Source: Pseudomonas sp. PH1b
GTDB lineage: Bacteria > Pseudomonadota > Gammaproteobacteria > Pseudomonadales > Pseudomonadaceae
DNA length: 64,000 nt
Assembly: GCF_000633395.1 (NCBI RefSeq)
Contig: NZ_AYMU01000010.1
Coordinates: forward strand, 1-64,000
Direction: 5' to 3'
In this document: positions 1-8,299 of the stretch, in pieces
How positions within the stretch are numbered: position 1 is the stretch's first letter
Layout of the letters: each line of letters starts with the position of its first letter
The notes under the pieces: model-generated
Told to the model about the DNA's origin: nothing
The model's input: the letters and a program-made list of their open reading frames with translations, nothing else
Database searches by the model: none
Position numbers and translations under genes: made by a program

Positions 1-44
1 GGAGCCGGCAGGCCGGCGATGCGGTATCGAGCCTTGAGTGAAAC

Positions 45-1319
45 CTAGATCAGCGGCTCATCGCCTTTCTTGTTCTTCCAGCCGTCATTACCGGGCAGGA
101 TCAGGTTCAGGCCGATGGCGACCACGGCGCACAGGGCAATGCCCTTGAGGCCGAAATCATCCGGGCCAGTCCCGGTTCCCACCAGAACCCCACCAATACC
201 GAATACCAGGGTCACCGAGACGATCACCAGGTTGCGGGCTTCGCCCAGGTCGATCTTGTGCCGGATCAGGGTGTTCATCCCCACCGCGGCAATCGATCCG
301 AACAACAGGCAGAGAATCCCGCCCATCACTGGTACCGGGATGCTTTGCAGCAGGGCGCCGAACTTGCCGATGAACGCCAGGGTAATGGCGAAGACCGCCG
401 CCCAGGTCATGATTTTCGGGTTGTAGTTCTTGGTCAGCATCACCGCGCCGGTCACTTCGGCGTAGGTGGTGTTGGGCGGGCCGCCGAACAGGCCGGCAGC
501 GGTAGTCGCCACGCCGTCACCAAGCAGGGTGCGGTGCAGGCCGGGCTTCTTCAGGTAGTCGCGACCGGTCACGCTGCCCACGGCGATCACGCCGCCGATG
601 TGCTCGATGGCCGGTGCCAGGGCGACCGGGACAATGAACAGGATCGCCTGCCAGTTGAACTCCGGTGCAGTGAAGTGCGGCAACGCCAGCCAGGGCGCAG
701 CGGCGATCTTCGCGGTGTCGACCACGCCGAAATAGAACGACAGGGCAAAGCCCACCAGCACGCCGGAGATGATCGGCACCAGGCGGAAGATGCCCTTGCC
801 GAAGACCGCAACGATCAGGGTGGTGAGCAGCGCCGGCATCGAGATCATCATCGCCGTCTGGTAATGAATCAGCTCGCTGCCATCACCGGCCTTGCCCATC
901 GCCATGTTGGCGGCGATCGGGGCCATGGCCAGACCGATGGAGATGATCACCGGGCCGATGACCACTGGCGGCAGCAGGCGGTCGATGAAACCGGTGCCCT
1001 TGATCTTCACTGCCAGGCCCAGAAAGGTATAGACGAAGCCCGCCGCCATCACTCCGCCCATGGTCGCCGCGAGGCCGAACTGGCCTTTGGCGAGAATGAT
1101 CGGGGTGATGAAGGCAAAGCTCGAAGCCAGAAACACCGGAACCTGACGTCCGGTCACGATCTGGAACAACAGAGTTCCCAGGCCCGCCGTGAACAGCGCC
1201 ACGTTGGGGTCGAGACCGGTAATCAGCGGCATCAACACCAGGGCGCCAAAGGCCACGAAAAGCATCTGGGCGCCGGACAGTATCTGGCGCCAGAGCGGAT
1301 CGTTGAACTCGTCCTGCAT
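45..1319 (-). CDS. uraA: Uracil permease (NCS2/SLC23 family)
   Basis: Inner-membrane uracil:proton symporter of 424 aa, the normal size for UraA. The protein is almost entirely hydrophobic, with about 14 membrane segments. It carries the family's substrate-site glutamates in the order expected for E. coli UraA: E239 in an 'APAIEHIGG' stretch and E288 in 'NTTYAEVTG', where the preceding 'GGPPNTTYAE' is the NCS2 signature. It starts two bases after the stop of upp, so the two are cotranscribed and form a uracil uptake-and-salvage unit. A xanthine or other nucleobase specificity cannot be excluded from sequence, but the pairing with upp argues for uracil. Confidence 0.95.
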   Translation of the reverse strand: MQDEFNDPLWRQILSGAQMLFVAFGALVLMPLITGLDPNVALFTAGLGTLLFQIVTGRQVPVFLASSFAFITPIILAKGQFGLAATMGGVMAAGFVYTFLGLAVKIKGTGFIDRLLPPVVIGPVIISIGLAMAPIAANMAMGKAGDGSELIHYQTAMMISMPALLTTLIVAVFGKGIFRLVPIISGVLVGFALSFYFGVVDTAKIAAAPWLALPHFTAPEFNWQAILFIVPVALAPAIEHIGGVIAVGSVTGRDYLKKPGLHRTLLGDGVATTAAGLFGGPPNTTYAEVTGAVMLTKNYNPKIMTWAAVFAITLAFIGKFGALLQSIPVPVMGGILCLLFGSIAAVGMNTLIRHKIDLGEARNLVIVSVTLVFGIGGVLVGTGTGPDDFGLKGIALCAVVAIGLNLILPGNDGWKNKKGDEPLI

Positions 1320-1321
1320 GA

Positions 1322-1960
1322 TCAGGAGTCCTTCTGCTTGGTGCCGAAGATCTTGTCACCGGCATCACCCAGGCCTGGAATGATGTAGCCATGCTCGTTG
1401 AGTTTCTGATCGATGGACGCGGTGTAGATGGTCACGTCCGGGTGGGCCTGCTCGACGGCGGCGATGCCTTCGGGGGCGGCGACCAGGACCATGGCGCGGA
1501 TATCGCGGCAGCCGGCTTTCTTCAGCAGGTCGATGGTGGCGACCATGGAGCTGCCAGTGGCCAGCATCGGGTCGATGATCATCGCCAGGCGTTCGTTGAT
1601 TTCCGGAACCAGTTTCTCCAGGTAGGTGTGGGCCTGCAGGGTTTCCTCGTTGCGGGCCACGCCCACGGCGCTGACCTTGGCGCCCGGGATCAGGCTCAGC
1701 ACGCCTTCGAGCATGCCAATACCGGCACGCAGGATCGGTACCACGGTAATCTTCTTGCCAGCGATCTTCTCGACCTGGACAGGGCCGCACCAGCCTGGAA
1801 TCTCATAGCTTTCCAGGGGCAGGTCTTTGGTGGCTTCGTACGTCAACAGGGCACCGACTTCCTGAGCAAGCTCGCGAAAATTCTTCGTGCTAATGTCTGC
1901 GCGGCGCATAAGGCCAAGTTTGTGTCGGATCAGCGGATGGCGGATCTCACGGATGGGCAT
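1322..1960 (-). CDS. upp: Uracil phosphoribosyltransferase
   Basis: Cytosolic pyrimidine salvage enzyme: uracil + PRPP gives UMP + PPi. The length of 212 aa is typical. The PRPP-binding motif is at about residues 128-139 (IIDPMLATGSSM) and the C-terminal uracil-binding loop at 191-203 (GYIIPGLGDAGDK). A GGAG ribosome site lies about 9 bases before the ATG. It is the first gene of the upp-uraA operon and is divergent from hpt, so pyrimidine and purine salvage share one 164-base control region. Confidence 0.97.
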   Translation of the reverse strand: MPIREIRHPLIRHKLGLMRRADISTKNFRELAQEVGALLTYEATKDLPLESYEIPGWCGPVQVEKIAGKKITVVPILRAGIGMLEGVLSLIPGAKVSAVGVARNEETLQAHTYLEKLVPEINERLAMIIDPMLATGSSMVATIDLLKKAGCRDIRAMVLVAAPEGIAAVEQAHPDVTIYTASIDQKLNEHGYIIPGLGDAGDKIFGTKQKDS

Positions 1961-1996
1961 AGGGAAAGGCTCCGGCGGCGGGCAAAAAAACCGGCC

Positions 1997-2008
1997 TAGA
2001 TTAATCTA
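1997..2008. promoter_or_regulatory. 12-bp perfect palindrome between upp and hpt
   Basis: TAGATTAATCTA reads the same on both strands and sits 37-48 bases upstream of the upp start codon, inside the divergent upp/hpt promoter region. An operator role is inferred from position and symmetry only. No known Pseudomonas regulator site was recognised. Confidence 0.3.
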
Positions 2009-2124
2009 TCCGGGGTTGTTGTCCTATAGACATAAAGTACGTTAGTCCAGAAACGCTTGATCTGGCCCTGCGGGATGCGTACCTTTGCCCGCTTTTCCGA
2101 AACTGCCACCCCTTGGAGAGCGCC

Positions 2125-2682
2125 ATGTCCGCTGATCTCGAGCATATCCGTCAAATCATGCGCGAGGCTGACTGCCTGTACACCGAAGCTGAAGTCGAGG
2201 CGGCCATCGCCCGGGTCGGTGCACAAATCACTGAAGAACTGGCTGAGCGCAATCCAGTGGTGTTCTGCGTCATGAACGGCGGCCTGATCTTCGCGGGCAA
2301 GCTGCTGACCCACCTGCGGTTTCCCCTGGAGGCCTCGTACCTGCACGCGACTCGCTATCGCAATGAAACCAGCGGCGGCGAGCTGTTCTGGAAATCCAAG
2401 CCGGAAGTGTCCTTTATTGACCGCGATGTGCTGATCATCGACGACATCCTCGATGAAGGTCACACCCTTGGCGCGATCATCGATTTCTGCAAGCACGCCG
2501 GTGCCCGTGCCGTTCACACCGCAGTGCTGATCGACAAGGATCACGACCGCAAGGCCCGTCCTGACCTGAAGGCCAACTACATGGGCCTGCCTTGTGTCGA
2601 CCGGTATGTTTTCGGCTACGGCATGGACTACAAGGGCTACTGGCGCAACGCCGCCGGCATCTACGCCGTGAAGGGCATGTAA
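2125..2682 (+). CDS. hpt: Hypoxanthine-guanine phosphoribosyltransferase
   Basis: Purine salvage enzyme of 185 aa converting hypoxanthine or guanine plus PRPP to IMP or GMP. The PRPP motif VLIIDDILDEGHT is at residues 102-114. The ATG at 2125 is preceded by GGAGAG with 4-base spacing. A TTG four codons upstream is in frame but would overlap this ribosome site, so it was not used. The gene is followed after 3 bases by the cupin gene, implying cotranscription. The order hpt/upp/uraA matches the P. aeruginosa arrangement as I recall it. Confidence 0.95.
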   Translation: MSADLEHIRQIMREADCLYTEAEVEAAIARVGAQITEELAERNPVVFCVMNGGLIFAGKLLTHLRFPLEASYLHATRYRNETSGGELFWKSKPEVSFIDRDVLIIDDILDEGHTLGAIIDFCKHAGARAVHTAVLIDKDHDRKARPDLKANYMGLPCVDRYVFGYGMDYKGYWRNAAGIYAVKGM

Positions 2683-2685
2683 GAC

Positions 2686-3159
2686 ATGTCCGAGCCGAGC
2701 TTTCTCGATCAAGCGTTGTTCAATGAACTGGCCGAGAAAGCTGCGGCCAATCCCCGTGGCCGTCAGCACCATAACTTCCATGCCATGGAAGAGCCTTGCC
2801 ACCGCATGGCGGTGGGCCTGCAACCCTCGACTTATGTGCCTCCGCATCGCCACCTGAGCGCCGACAAGGCCGAGACCCTGCTGGTCCTCAAGGGGCGGCT
2901 GGGTGTGCTGATTTTCGATGAGGCGGGCCAGGTGCTGGGCAAGCGGGTATTGCAGGCCGGTGGCGACTGCGTGGGGGTGGACCTGCCGGCCGGGGTGTTC
3001 CATGGCCTGGTGGTGCTGGAACCCGACAGCCTGATGTTCGAGTGCAAGGCCGGGCCTTATCGTCCGGTGGGTGAGGGCGAGCAGGCCTGTTGGGCGCCGC
3101 GCGAAGGCGAGCCCGGCGTGGCCGAGTATCACGCCTGGATGCGCGCCCAGTTCGACTGA
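2686..3159 (+). CDS. WbuC-family cupin metalloprotein
   Basis: Small (157 aa) cupin with the metal-ligand pattern H54-x-H56-(x6)-E63 and a later H106, embedded in 'PPHRHLSADKAETL' and 'AGVFHGL'. WbuC proteins were named from O-antigen clusters but no sugar genes are nearby. Here the gene lies 3 bases after hpt, so it is read as part of a nucleotide-salvage transcript. The enzymatic or binding role is unknown. A divalent metal is probable from the histidine set. Confidence 0.8.
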   Translation: MSEPSFLDQALFNELAEKAAANPRGRQHHNFHAMEEPCHRMAVGLQPSTYVPPHRHLSADKAETLLVLKGRLGVLIFDEAGQVLGKRVLQAGGDCVGVDLPAGVFHGLVVLEPDSLMFECKAGPYRPVGEGEQACWAPREGEPGVAEYHAWMRAQFD

Positions 3160-3271
3160 CTTCCCGGCTCGCTGTTTGGCGCTGGAGCCTGCCGCGATCG
3201 CGCGAGGCTGTGGTGGAAGATTTGCTGCAAAAACCCGTGCTAGAGTGCTCGGCCCTTGTCTGGAGCCTGTC

Positions 3272-3757
3272 ATGAGCCTGTTGATTCGCAGTAGCGCGGT
3301 CCTTCTTCTGAGCTTGAGCCTGCCCCTGGCAGCCGCTCCGGCCCCCTTGCATGGGCAGTTCCTGCCTCCAGACGACCTGACCCTGCGTGACGCGGTCCCT
3401 GAGCAGCAGCAGTTGCTGCAGGTTACCGAGTATTCCGTGGTGATCGGCAGCCAGCGCCAGTCCAACCAGCAGCCGATTCCCGTGACCTCGCCGGTATGGG
3501 TGCGGCTCAAGGGCAAGCCGCTGAACAAGGGCGCCACCATCAGCCAGGTGCTGGTGAATTTCGACGGTGAAAGCAAAAGCCTGAAAAAGCCGCAATACGA
3601 CGCCAAGAGCCGGACCCTGACCCTGTACTACCCCCTGGCTCAATACCGGGCGGTGATGGACCTGCTGCGCAACGACACCGTGTATTGCCAGTTCCTCAGC
3701 TACGCCAACGGCCATATCTGGGCCGACTTGCACACCGGCAGCGTGCGTCCGCGTTGA
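3272..3757 (+). CDS. Conserved exported protein of unknown function
   Basis: 161 aa with an N-terminal signal peptide (basic start, then a hydrophobic run ending near residue 22 at 'LAAAPAP'), so probably periplasmic. The remainder is polar and predicted to be beta-rich. No domain was recognised with confidence. The ATG at 3272 follows TGGAG with suitable spacing. It lies between the cupin gene and the PA4642-family gene on the same strand, with about 110 bases upstream that could hold its own promoter. Confidence 0.75.
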   Translation: MSLLIRSSAVLLLSLSLPLAAAPAPLHGQFLPPDDLTLRDAVPEQQQLLQVTEYSVVIGSQRQSNQQPIPVTSPVWVRLKGKPLNKGATISQVLVNFDGESKSLKKPQYDAKSRTLTLYYPLAQYRAVMDLLRNDTVYCQFLSYANGHIWADLHTGSVRPR

Positions 3758-3819
3758 GGCAGGATGCGGCCTGAGGGTAAACTGCCCGCCCGTGAAATGT
3801 CTGCGAGCTGGAGTCGGCA

Positions 3820-4107
3820 ATGCGTAAAGATAAGAAACAAGTGATTGGTGACGAGATCGCCGATGAGCAGATCAAGTTGTTCCTCGATTTCGAGCCGGTC
3901 GACGCGACTTCGCCGTCCCTGCACAAACTGATCAAGGCCTACCGCGGCCTGCGCATCGATGACTTCGAACGTTTCCTGACCTTCTTCGTCGCTGCCGGTC
4001 TCGACCTAGACGGCAAGGATGAACAGGGCCAGACCTTCGTTGACCTGATCCGCGATCAGCGCAACGCCGCCGACTACATCGAGCTGATGGACAACGCCCG
4101 CGGCTGA
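3820..4107 (+). CDS. PA4642 family protein
   Basis: 95-aa acidic cytosolic protein (MRKDKKQVIG...) that I recognise as the small gamma-proteobacterial 'PA4642 family', whose function is unknown. A GGAG-type site precedes the ATG (ctgGAGtcggcaATG). It is the last gene before a strong bidirectional terminator separating it from the convergent mqo. No catalytic motif is visible. The sequence 'RGLRIDDFERFLTFFVAAGLD' suggests a helical protein of the ankyrin-tail or regulatory-adaptor type, but that is only an impression. Confidence 0.85.
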   Translation: MRKDKKQVIGDEIADEQIKLFLDFEPVDATSPSLHKLIKAYRGLRIDDFERFLTFFVAAGLDLDGKDEQGQTFVDLIRDQRNAADYIELMDNARG

Positions 4108-4122
4108 TCCACTCGCAGGCAT

Positions 4123-4160
4123 AAAAAAACGCCCCGTCCTTTGCAGGACGGGGCGTTTTT
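4123..4160. terminator. Bidirectional Rho-independent terminator
   Basis: A 12-bp perfect stem (ACGCCCCGTCCT / AGGACGGGGCGT, loop ttgc) is flanked by an A-run on the left and a T-run on the right. It therefore works for both the PA4642-family gene (plus) and mqo (minus). Confidence 0.95.
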
Positions 4161-4173
4161 CATTCACGGCAGA

Positions 4174-5685
4174 TCAGGCGCAGGTTTCGGTTTCCTTGCT
4201 TGGCTCGACCAGCTCCAGGCACAGGTTGTTCTCGCTGTTGATCTGGTGGTACAGCGCGGCGTCGGTTTCCAGGATCTTTTCCCGGGCCGGGAAAATTTCC
4301 TTGAGCTTGGCAGCCCACTCGCCGCTGGCCTTGGCCGGGAAGCAACGTTCGATCAGGTCGAGCATGATCGAGACGGTCACCGAAGCGCCTGGCGAGGCGC
4401 CGAGCAGGGCGGCCAGAGAGCCGTCCTTGGCCGCCACCAGTTCGGTGCCGAACTGCAGGATGCCGCCTTTCTTCGGGTCTTTCTTGATGATCTGCACCCG
4501 TTGCCCGGCCACTTCCAGGCGCCAGTCCTCGGCCTTGGCCTCGGGGTAGAAGCGGCGCAGGGATTCCAGGCGCTGCTCCATGGACTGCATGACTTCGCTG
4601 ACCAGGTACTTGGTCAGGTCCATGTTGTCCCGGGCCACGGCCAGCATCGGGCCGATGTTGCCGGCGCGAACCGACATCGGCAGGTCGAGGAACGAACCGT
4701 GCTTGAGGAACTTGGTGGTGAACCCGGCATAAGGCCCGAACAGCAGGGACTTCTTGCCTTCGACCACGCGGGTGTCCAGGTGCGGCACGGACATCGGTGG
4801 CGAGCCCACGGCCGCCTGGCTGTAGACCTTGGCCTGGTGCTGCTTGACCACTTCCGGGTTGTCGCAACGCAGCCACTGGCCGCTGACCGGGAAGCCGCCG
4901 AAGCCCTTGCTTTCTTCGATGCCCGAGGCCTGCAGCAGCGGCAGGGCCGCGCCACCGGCACCGAGGAACACGAACTTGGCATCGACTTCACGGCTGTTGC
5001 CGCTGTTGACGTCCTTGATGCTCACGGTCCAGCCGTTGGCCTTGTTGCGCTTGAGGCCGGTGACACGCTTGCAGTACTTGACCTGGGCATCGGGAGCGCT
5101 GGTCAGGTGCTTGAGCAACTGATTGGTCAGGGCGCCGAAGTTGACGTCGGTGCCATTGAGCACGCGGGTGGCGGCGATGGTTTCGTCCGCTGGGCGGCCC
5201 GGCATCATCAGCGGCATCCACTCGGCCATCTTGGCCTTGTCTTCGGTGTATTCCATGTCCGCGAAAGCGTGGTGCTGGCTCAGCACTTCAAAGCGCTTCT
5301 TGAGGAAGGACACGCCTTTGTCGCCCTGCACGAAGCTCAGGTGCGGCACTGGGCTGATGAAGGACTTGGACGAGCCGAACGTGCCTTTCTTGGTCAGGTA
5401 GGACCAGAACTGCTTCGACACCTCGAACTGGGTGTTGATGTGCACGGCTTTCTTGATGTCGATGCTGCCATCGGCGGCCTGCGGCGTGTAGTTCAGCTCA
5501 CAGAGGCCGGCGTGGCCGGTACCGGCGTTGTTCCACGGGTTGGAACTCTCCGCGGCACCCGAATCCATCAGCTCGACGACTTCCAGCTTGATTGCGGGGT
5601 CGAGCTCTTTGAGCAGTACAGCCAGGGTGGCACTCATGATGCCTGCCCCAACCAATACCACGTCGACTGCTTCGTTATGCGCCAT
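4174..5685 (-). CDS. mqo: Malate:quinone oxidoreductase
   Basis: FAD-dependent, peripheral inner-membrane enzyme oxidising malate to oxaloacetate and passing electrons to the quinone pool, which bypasses NAD-linked malate dehydrogenase in the TCA cycle. It is 503 aa, close to the usual length of about 500. The N-terminal dinucleotide fold 'VVLVGAGIMSAT' (GxGxxS, residues 13-18) binds FAD, and the family stretch 'ESSNPWNNAGTGHAGLCELNY' follows. The ATG has a GGAG site 8 bases upstream. It is transcribed alone, with a 737-base region upstream that holds no clear gene. Confidence 0.96.
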   Translation of the reverse strand: MAHNEAVDVVLVGAGIMSATLAVLLKELDPAIKLEVVELMDSGAAESSNPWNNAGTGHAGLCELNYTPQAADGSIDIKKAVHINTQFEVSKQFWSYLTKKGTFGSSKSFISPVPHLSFVQGDKGVSFLKKRFEVLSQHHAFADMEYTEDKAKMAEWMPLMMPGRPADETIAATRVLNGTDVNFGALTNQLLKHLTSAPDAQVKYCKRVTGLKRNKANGWTVSIKDVNSGNSREVDAKFVFLGAGGAALPLLQASGIEESKGFGGFPVSGQWLRCDNPEVVKQHQAKVYSQAAVGSPPMSVPHLDTRVVEGKKSLLFGPYAGFTTKFLKHGSFLDLPMSVRAGNIGPMLAVARDNMDLTKYLVSEVMQSMEQRLESLRRFYPEAKAEDWRLEVAGQRVQIIKKDPKKGGILQFGTELVAAKDGSLAALLGASPGASVTVSIMLDLIERCFPAKASGEWAAKLKEIFPAREKILETDAALYHQINSENNLCLELVEPSKETETCA

Positions 5686-6422
5686 TAACGCGTCTCCAAA
5701 ATCTGCAGCACCAAATTGACGGCATGGCTGCCAGGAGTGATGGGGCGGTTCACGTGATGCCCCAGGTTACCCATGGCCAGGATCGCCATGTCCGAATCTT
5801 CGCAATTTTTTGCAACTACTACGGACGCTGCCAACCGGGCCTCAAGGTGCGTATGAACGCATCTCGGGGAGCCCCGGGCAATTCGACTTATGGTCGATAC
5901 ATCCGTTCGTGCAACCAAATCCGTCAGCGGACAGGCATCAAGCGCATGTATCTGAGGCGTGCTCGGTCCTGTGTAATCGGGCTGTTGTAGAGGTCAATGG
6001 TGCCAGTTCAGACGCAAAACTATTCATTTGCTCGCCACACTCTTGTGAAGTTGTGAAAACCCGTTTTTTCACGCTCTTTTGAAGACGTGAACCTCAAAAA
6101 AGGGCTGCCTCGGCCTGGCACCTGGCCCGAGCGGTGATGCCGGCATGACGGCATGCAGGCACAACGGGCGAACAGTTTCAGTGTCCGAGCAATGGCAGCT
6201 CTGCAGATGCGCGAAAAGTGGAGGTTTGCAAGGTGGACAGCAAGCACGCCAGCTTCACTCGATCTGTGTGGGCGGCTCTCTGTGGGCGGTGCGGGGTGCC
6301 AAAGCAGTGGCGTTGGCGGTACTGCGAGGCCCGATCAGGAGACGTCCTTATAATCGGGGGGAGATTGTAACGAAGAAATGCGCAGAAATGATCCTGTTTC
6401 GCGACTTTTATTAGGCTTTTGG
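5686..6422. other. 737-base region without a convincing gene upstream of mqo
   Basis: It separates mqo (minus) from a small minus-strand gene. Visible pieces are a GTGAAAA...TTTTCAC hairpin at about 6053-6071, AT-rich compared with the flanks, and TATAAT at 6349-6354 (plus strand) without a matching -35. GGGGGGAG follows this box at about 6356. Short reading frames here lack a good start or protein-like composition. It probably contains the mqo promoter and leader, and a small RNA is possible. Confidence 0.6.
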
Positions 6423-6656
6423 TCAGGTGGCCAGTATCGGTTGCACCCTGGGCAGTGCGCAGGTCGGACTGACACGGGCATTGGCAGGCAGCGCCTGGTG
6501 CAACCAGTTCAGGCGAATTTCCTCTATTTCCACCCAGCCATCCCCCACTGGCGGCAGCGGGCTGTGCTTGAAGGCCTGGCAGCGGCCCTGGCTGTCGAGC
6601 AGGGCGAAGCTGCGAAATGGCTGACGCGGAGCGAACAGGGAGCGAAGGAAGTTCAT
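6423..6656 (-). CDS. Small conserved hypothetical protein (77 aa)
   Basis: The composition looks protein-like ('FRSFALLDSQGRCQAFK', 'GWVEIEEIRLNWL') and I believe homologues occur in other Pseudomonas, but no domain or function is recognised. It has no signal peptide or membrane segment. The ATG is preceded by a weak AGG 9 bases upstream. An overlapping plus-strand frame (6378-6770) has poorer composition and was rejected. Confidence 0.6.
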   Translation of the reverse strand: MNFLRSLFAPRQPFRSFALLDSQGRCQAFKHSPLPPVGDGWVEIEEIRLNWLHQALPANARVSPTCALPRVQPILAT

Positions 6657-6862
6657 GGCCAGGCACCTAGTTGTATCAATGACGATAAGGATCTCTTCGG
6701 GCCGTTACATCATGATGTATTGCGAGTGAACGGCAGGTTACAGGAACCCGCTTGTACGGGACCTGTCTGAGTCGTGACTAAGTCCTGCCTGATGCTGGTT
6801 TGCCGCCGGTGTGCACCGCTATACTGCGGGCCGGTTTGTGCCTGATTCCTGGAGAGATGAGC

Positions 6863-7447
6863 ATGTTGCAACGCCTGTTGTTCGGTTTGATCACTGTGAC
6901 CAGCCTGTCGCTGGTGGGTTGCGCCCACAGTCCGCAACAACTCAGCCCGGAGCCGAAGCTCACGACCCAGCTGGCGCCTGTGGGGCACGGGCAGCCGGTG
7001 GTGGTGAAAGTGGTTGATGGCCGCCCATCGCCGACTCTGGGGACCCGCGGTGGCCTGTACCCGGAAACCAGCGCGATCACCGTGCAAAGCGCGCAAATCC
7101 TGCCCAAGCTGCAGGCCCAGGCCGAAGCAGCGGTACGCTTGCTGGGCTTCACCCCGACGGTCGCGGGTGGCAACGCTCCGCAGTTGACCGTGACCCTGGC
7201 CGAGCTCAAGTACCAGTCGCCCAAGGAAGGCCTGTACGTGACCGAGGCGACCATCGGCGCGACCTTCCGCTCCGATGTGCAGAACGCCAACCGTCGCTAC
7301 AGTGGCCGTTACGGCGCCTCCCTGGACCAGCGTTTCGGCATGGCGCCTAACCAGGACACCAATACCAAGCTGGTGAGTGACGTACTCAGCGATGCGCTGA
7401 CCCGTCTGTTCAAGGACCCGACCGTCGGTCAGATCCTCGGCGAATAA
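6863..7447 (+). CDS. YajG-family lipoprotein
   Basis: 194-aa predicted lipoprotein. A short signal sequence ends in the lipobox LVGC, placing the lipidated Cys at about residue 20. The mature part matches the YajG type (conserved 'VVVKVVDGRP', then alternating beta-strands and a C-terminal helix). The function is not established, and YajG proteins are outer-membrane-anchored periplasmic proteins. Two in-frame ATGs exist. The second (6863) is chosen because GGAGAG lies 6 bases before it and would touch the first (6857). It has a strong terminator downstream and appears monocistronic. Confidence 0.85.
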   Translation: MLQRLLFGLITVTSLSLVGCAHSPQQLSPEPKLTTQLAPVGHGQPVVVKVVDGRPSPTLGTRGGLYPETSAITVQSAQILPKLQAQAEAAVRLLGFTPTVAGGNAPQLTVTLAELKYQSPKEGLYVTEATIGATFRSDVQNANRRYSGRYGASLDQRFGMAPNQDTNTKLVSDVLSDALTRLFKDPTVGQILGE

Positions 7448-7499
7448 GCCCAGGCCTGGGAGGAGGCGCCAGGGTTGACCGGCGTTGCGCCCAGCCACT

Positions 7500-7536
7500 A
7501 AAAAGCCCGGCTCGCTGATGGGCGGCCGGGCTTTTT
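7500..7536. terminator. Bidirectional terminator
   Basis: AAAAAGCCCGG ... CCGGGCTTTTT forms a GC stem with A and T runs on either side. It serves the YajG-like gene (plus) and the convergent 68-aa gene (minus). Confidence 0.9.
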
Positions 7537-7548
7537 CATGGCTGCGTT

Positions 7549-7755
7549 TCAGGCCGCCTCGACGTAGAAGTCCAGGATGCTGACCCCCGTCAGCAGATCG
7601 GTCTCCGGCAGGTCCGCGTGCTGATGCCCGCCCAGGGCGCAATACACCAGCCAATGCCGGTCCTGAACGTTGAAGGCCAGAGCGCCCACCAGCGCCTGCT
7701 GTTCCTCGCTGGGGGCGATCAGGTAGAGGCGATCCTGGTTTTCTGCGTGCAGCAT
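7549..7755 (-). CDS. Small conserved hypothetical protein (68 aa)
   Basis: 68 aa, cytosolic, acidic, with no recognised domain ('LYLIAPSEEQQALVGALAF' near the start, 'LLTGVSILDFYVEAA' at the end). A clean GGAG site 6 bases before the ATG and the terminator immediately downstream argue that it is a real, single-gene transcript. Confidence 0.7.
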   Translation of the reverse strand: MLHAENQDRLYLIAPSEEQQALVGALAFNVQDRHWLVYCALGGHQHADLPETDLLTGVSILDFYVEAA

Positions 7756-7945
7756 GACAAGCTCCGTGGGGCATCGAGGGGCGACAGACTGTCCTGTTTA
7801 GATGACGAAAGGATGACGTTCTAAATTAATGGACCGGCGCCTCGTTACTGGTCGGAAAGGCCCGCGTGATTTTCCGCGGATTGAGTAGAATCCGCGCCGC
7901 GGGTGCACTCGATGGCCCGACTACAGGTTTCACTCGAGGTTCATG

Positions 7946-8233
7946 ATGTCGCTGCAACTGATCTGGTCGATGTTCAACGCCCACCCCGCCAAACTGATCA
8001 ATCTTCTCGCCTTGCTGCTCGCCTGTCCGGGCAGCTGGCTGCTGCACGCCACCCGCCGTCGTGAGCGCCGGGCCCTGGCCAACCTGGCGCTGCAAAGCGA
8101 AGGTCGGGCAATGGATCAGCCCCTGCTGATGCTCGATCCGGCCACCCTGCGCATCAATCGGTTCTTCTACCGCTTTGGCTTTGCCTGCCTGGGGCTGGCG
8201 TTGCTGGTGTCCTGGATCAGCACGCGTTTCTGA
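7946..8233 (+). CDS. Small membrane protein of unknown function (95 aa)
   Basis: Two hydrophobic segments (about residues 14-32 and 78-93) flank a basic/polar central loop ('HATRRRERRALANL'), so it is predicted to be an inner-membrane protein with both ends on the same side. GAGGT lies 5 bases before the ATG at 7946; an ATG one codon earlier is too close. It is convergent with the acyltransferase gene. No family was recognised. Confidence 0.7.
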   Translation: MSLQLIWSMFNAHPAKLINLLALLLACPGSWLLHATRRRERRALANLALQSEGRAMDQPLLMLDPATLRINRFFYRFGFACLGLALLVSWISTRF

Positions 8234-8257
8234 TCCCGTCCCGTACGACAGATATGA

Positions 8258-8281
8258 CAACGGCGCCCGAAGGCGCCGTTG
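8258..8281. terminator. Strong hairpin between convergent genes
   Basis: 10-bp perfect stem CAACGGCGCC/GGCGCCGTTG. On the minus strand the loop is a TTCG tetraloop. There is no T-run on either side, so it may be a Rho-associated or mRNA 3'-end stabilising structure rather than an intrinsic terminator. Confidence 0.5.
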
Positions 8282-8299
8282 TGCTAGGTGCTGCTGCCG

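Noticed and set aside
3160..3220. Possible third REP after the cupin gene (GCTGGAGCCTGCCGCGATCG)
   Set aside because: Only a partial resemblance to the REP core and no complete palindrome.
4141..5688. A 515-codon plus-strand open frame opposite mqo
   Set aside because: It is the antisense shadow of a well-supported GC-rich gene, with low-complexity His/Gly/Leu-rich composition and no family match.
5685..5918. Minus-strand 77-codon frame running into mqo
   Set aside because: It has no ribosome site and ends exactly at the mqo start region; more likely mqo leader.
6378..6770. Plus-strand frame of 130 codons preceded by TATAAT and GGGGGGAG
   Set aside because: Arg/Gln-rich shadow composition and overlap with a better 77-aa minus-strand gene. 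The TATAAT has no -35 at proper spacing.
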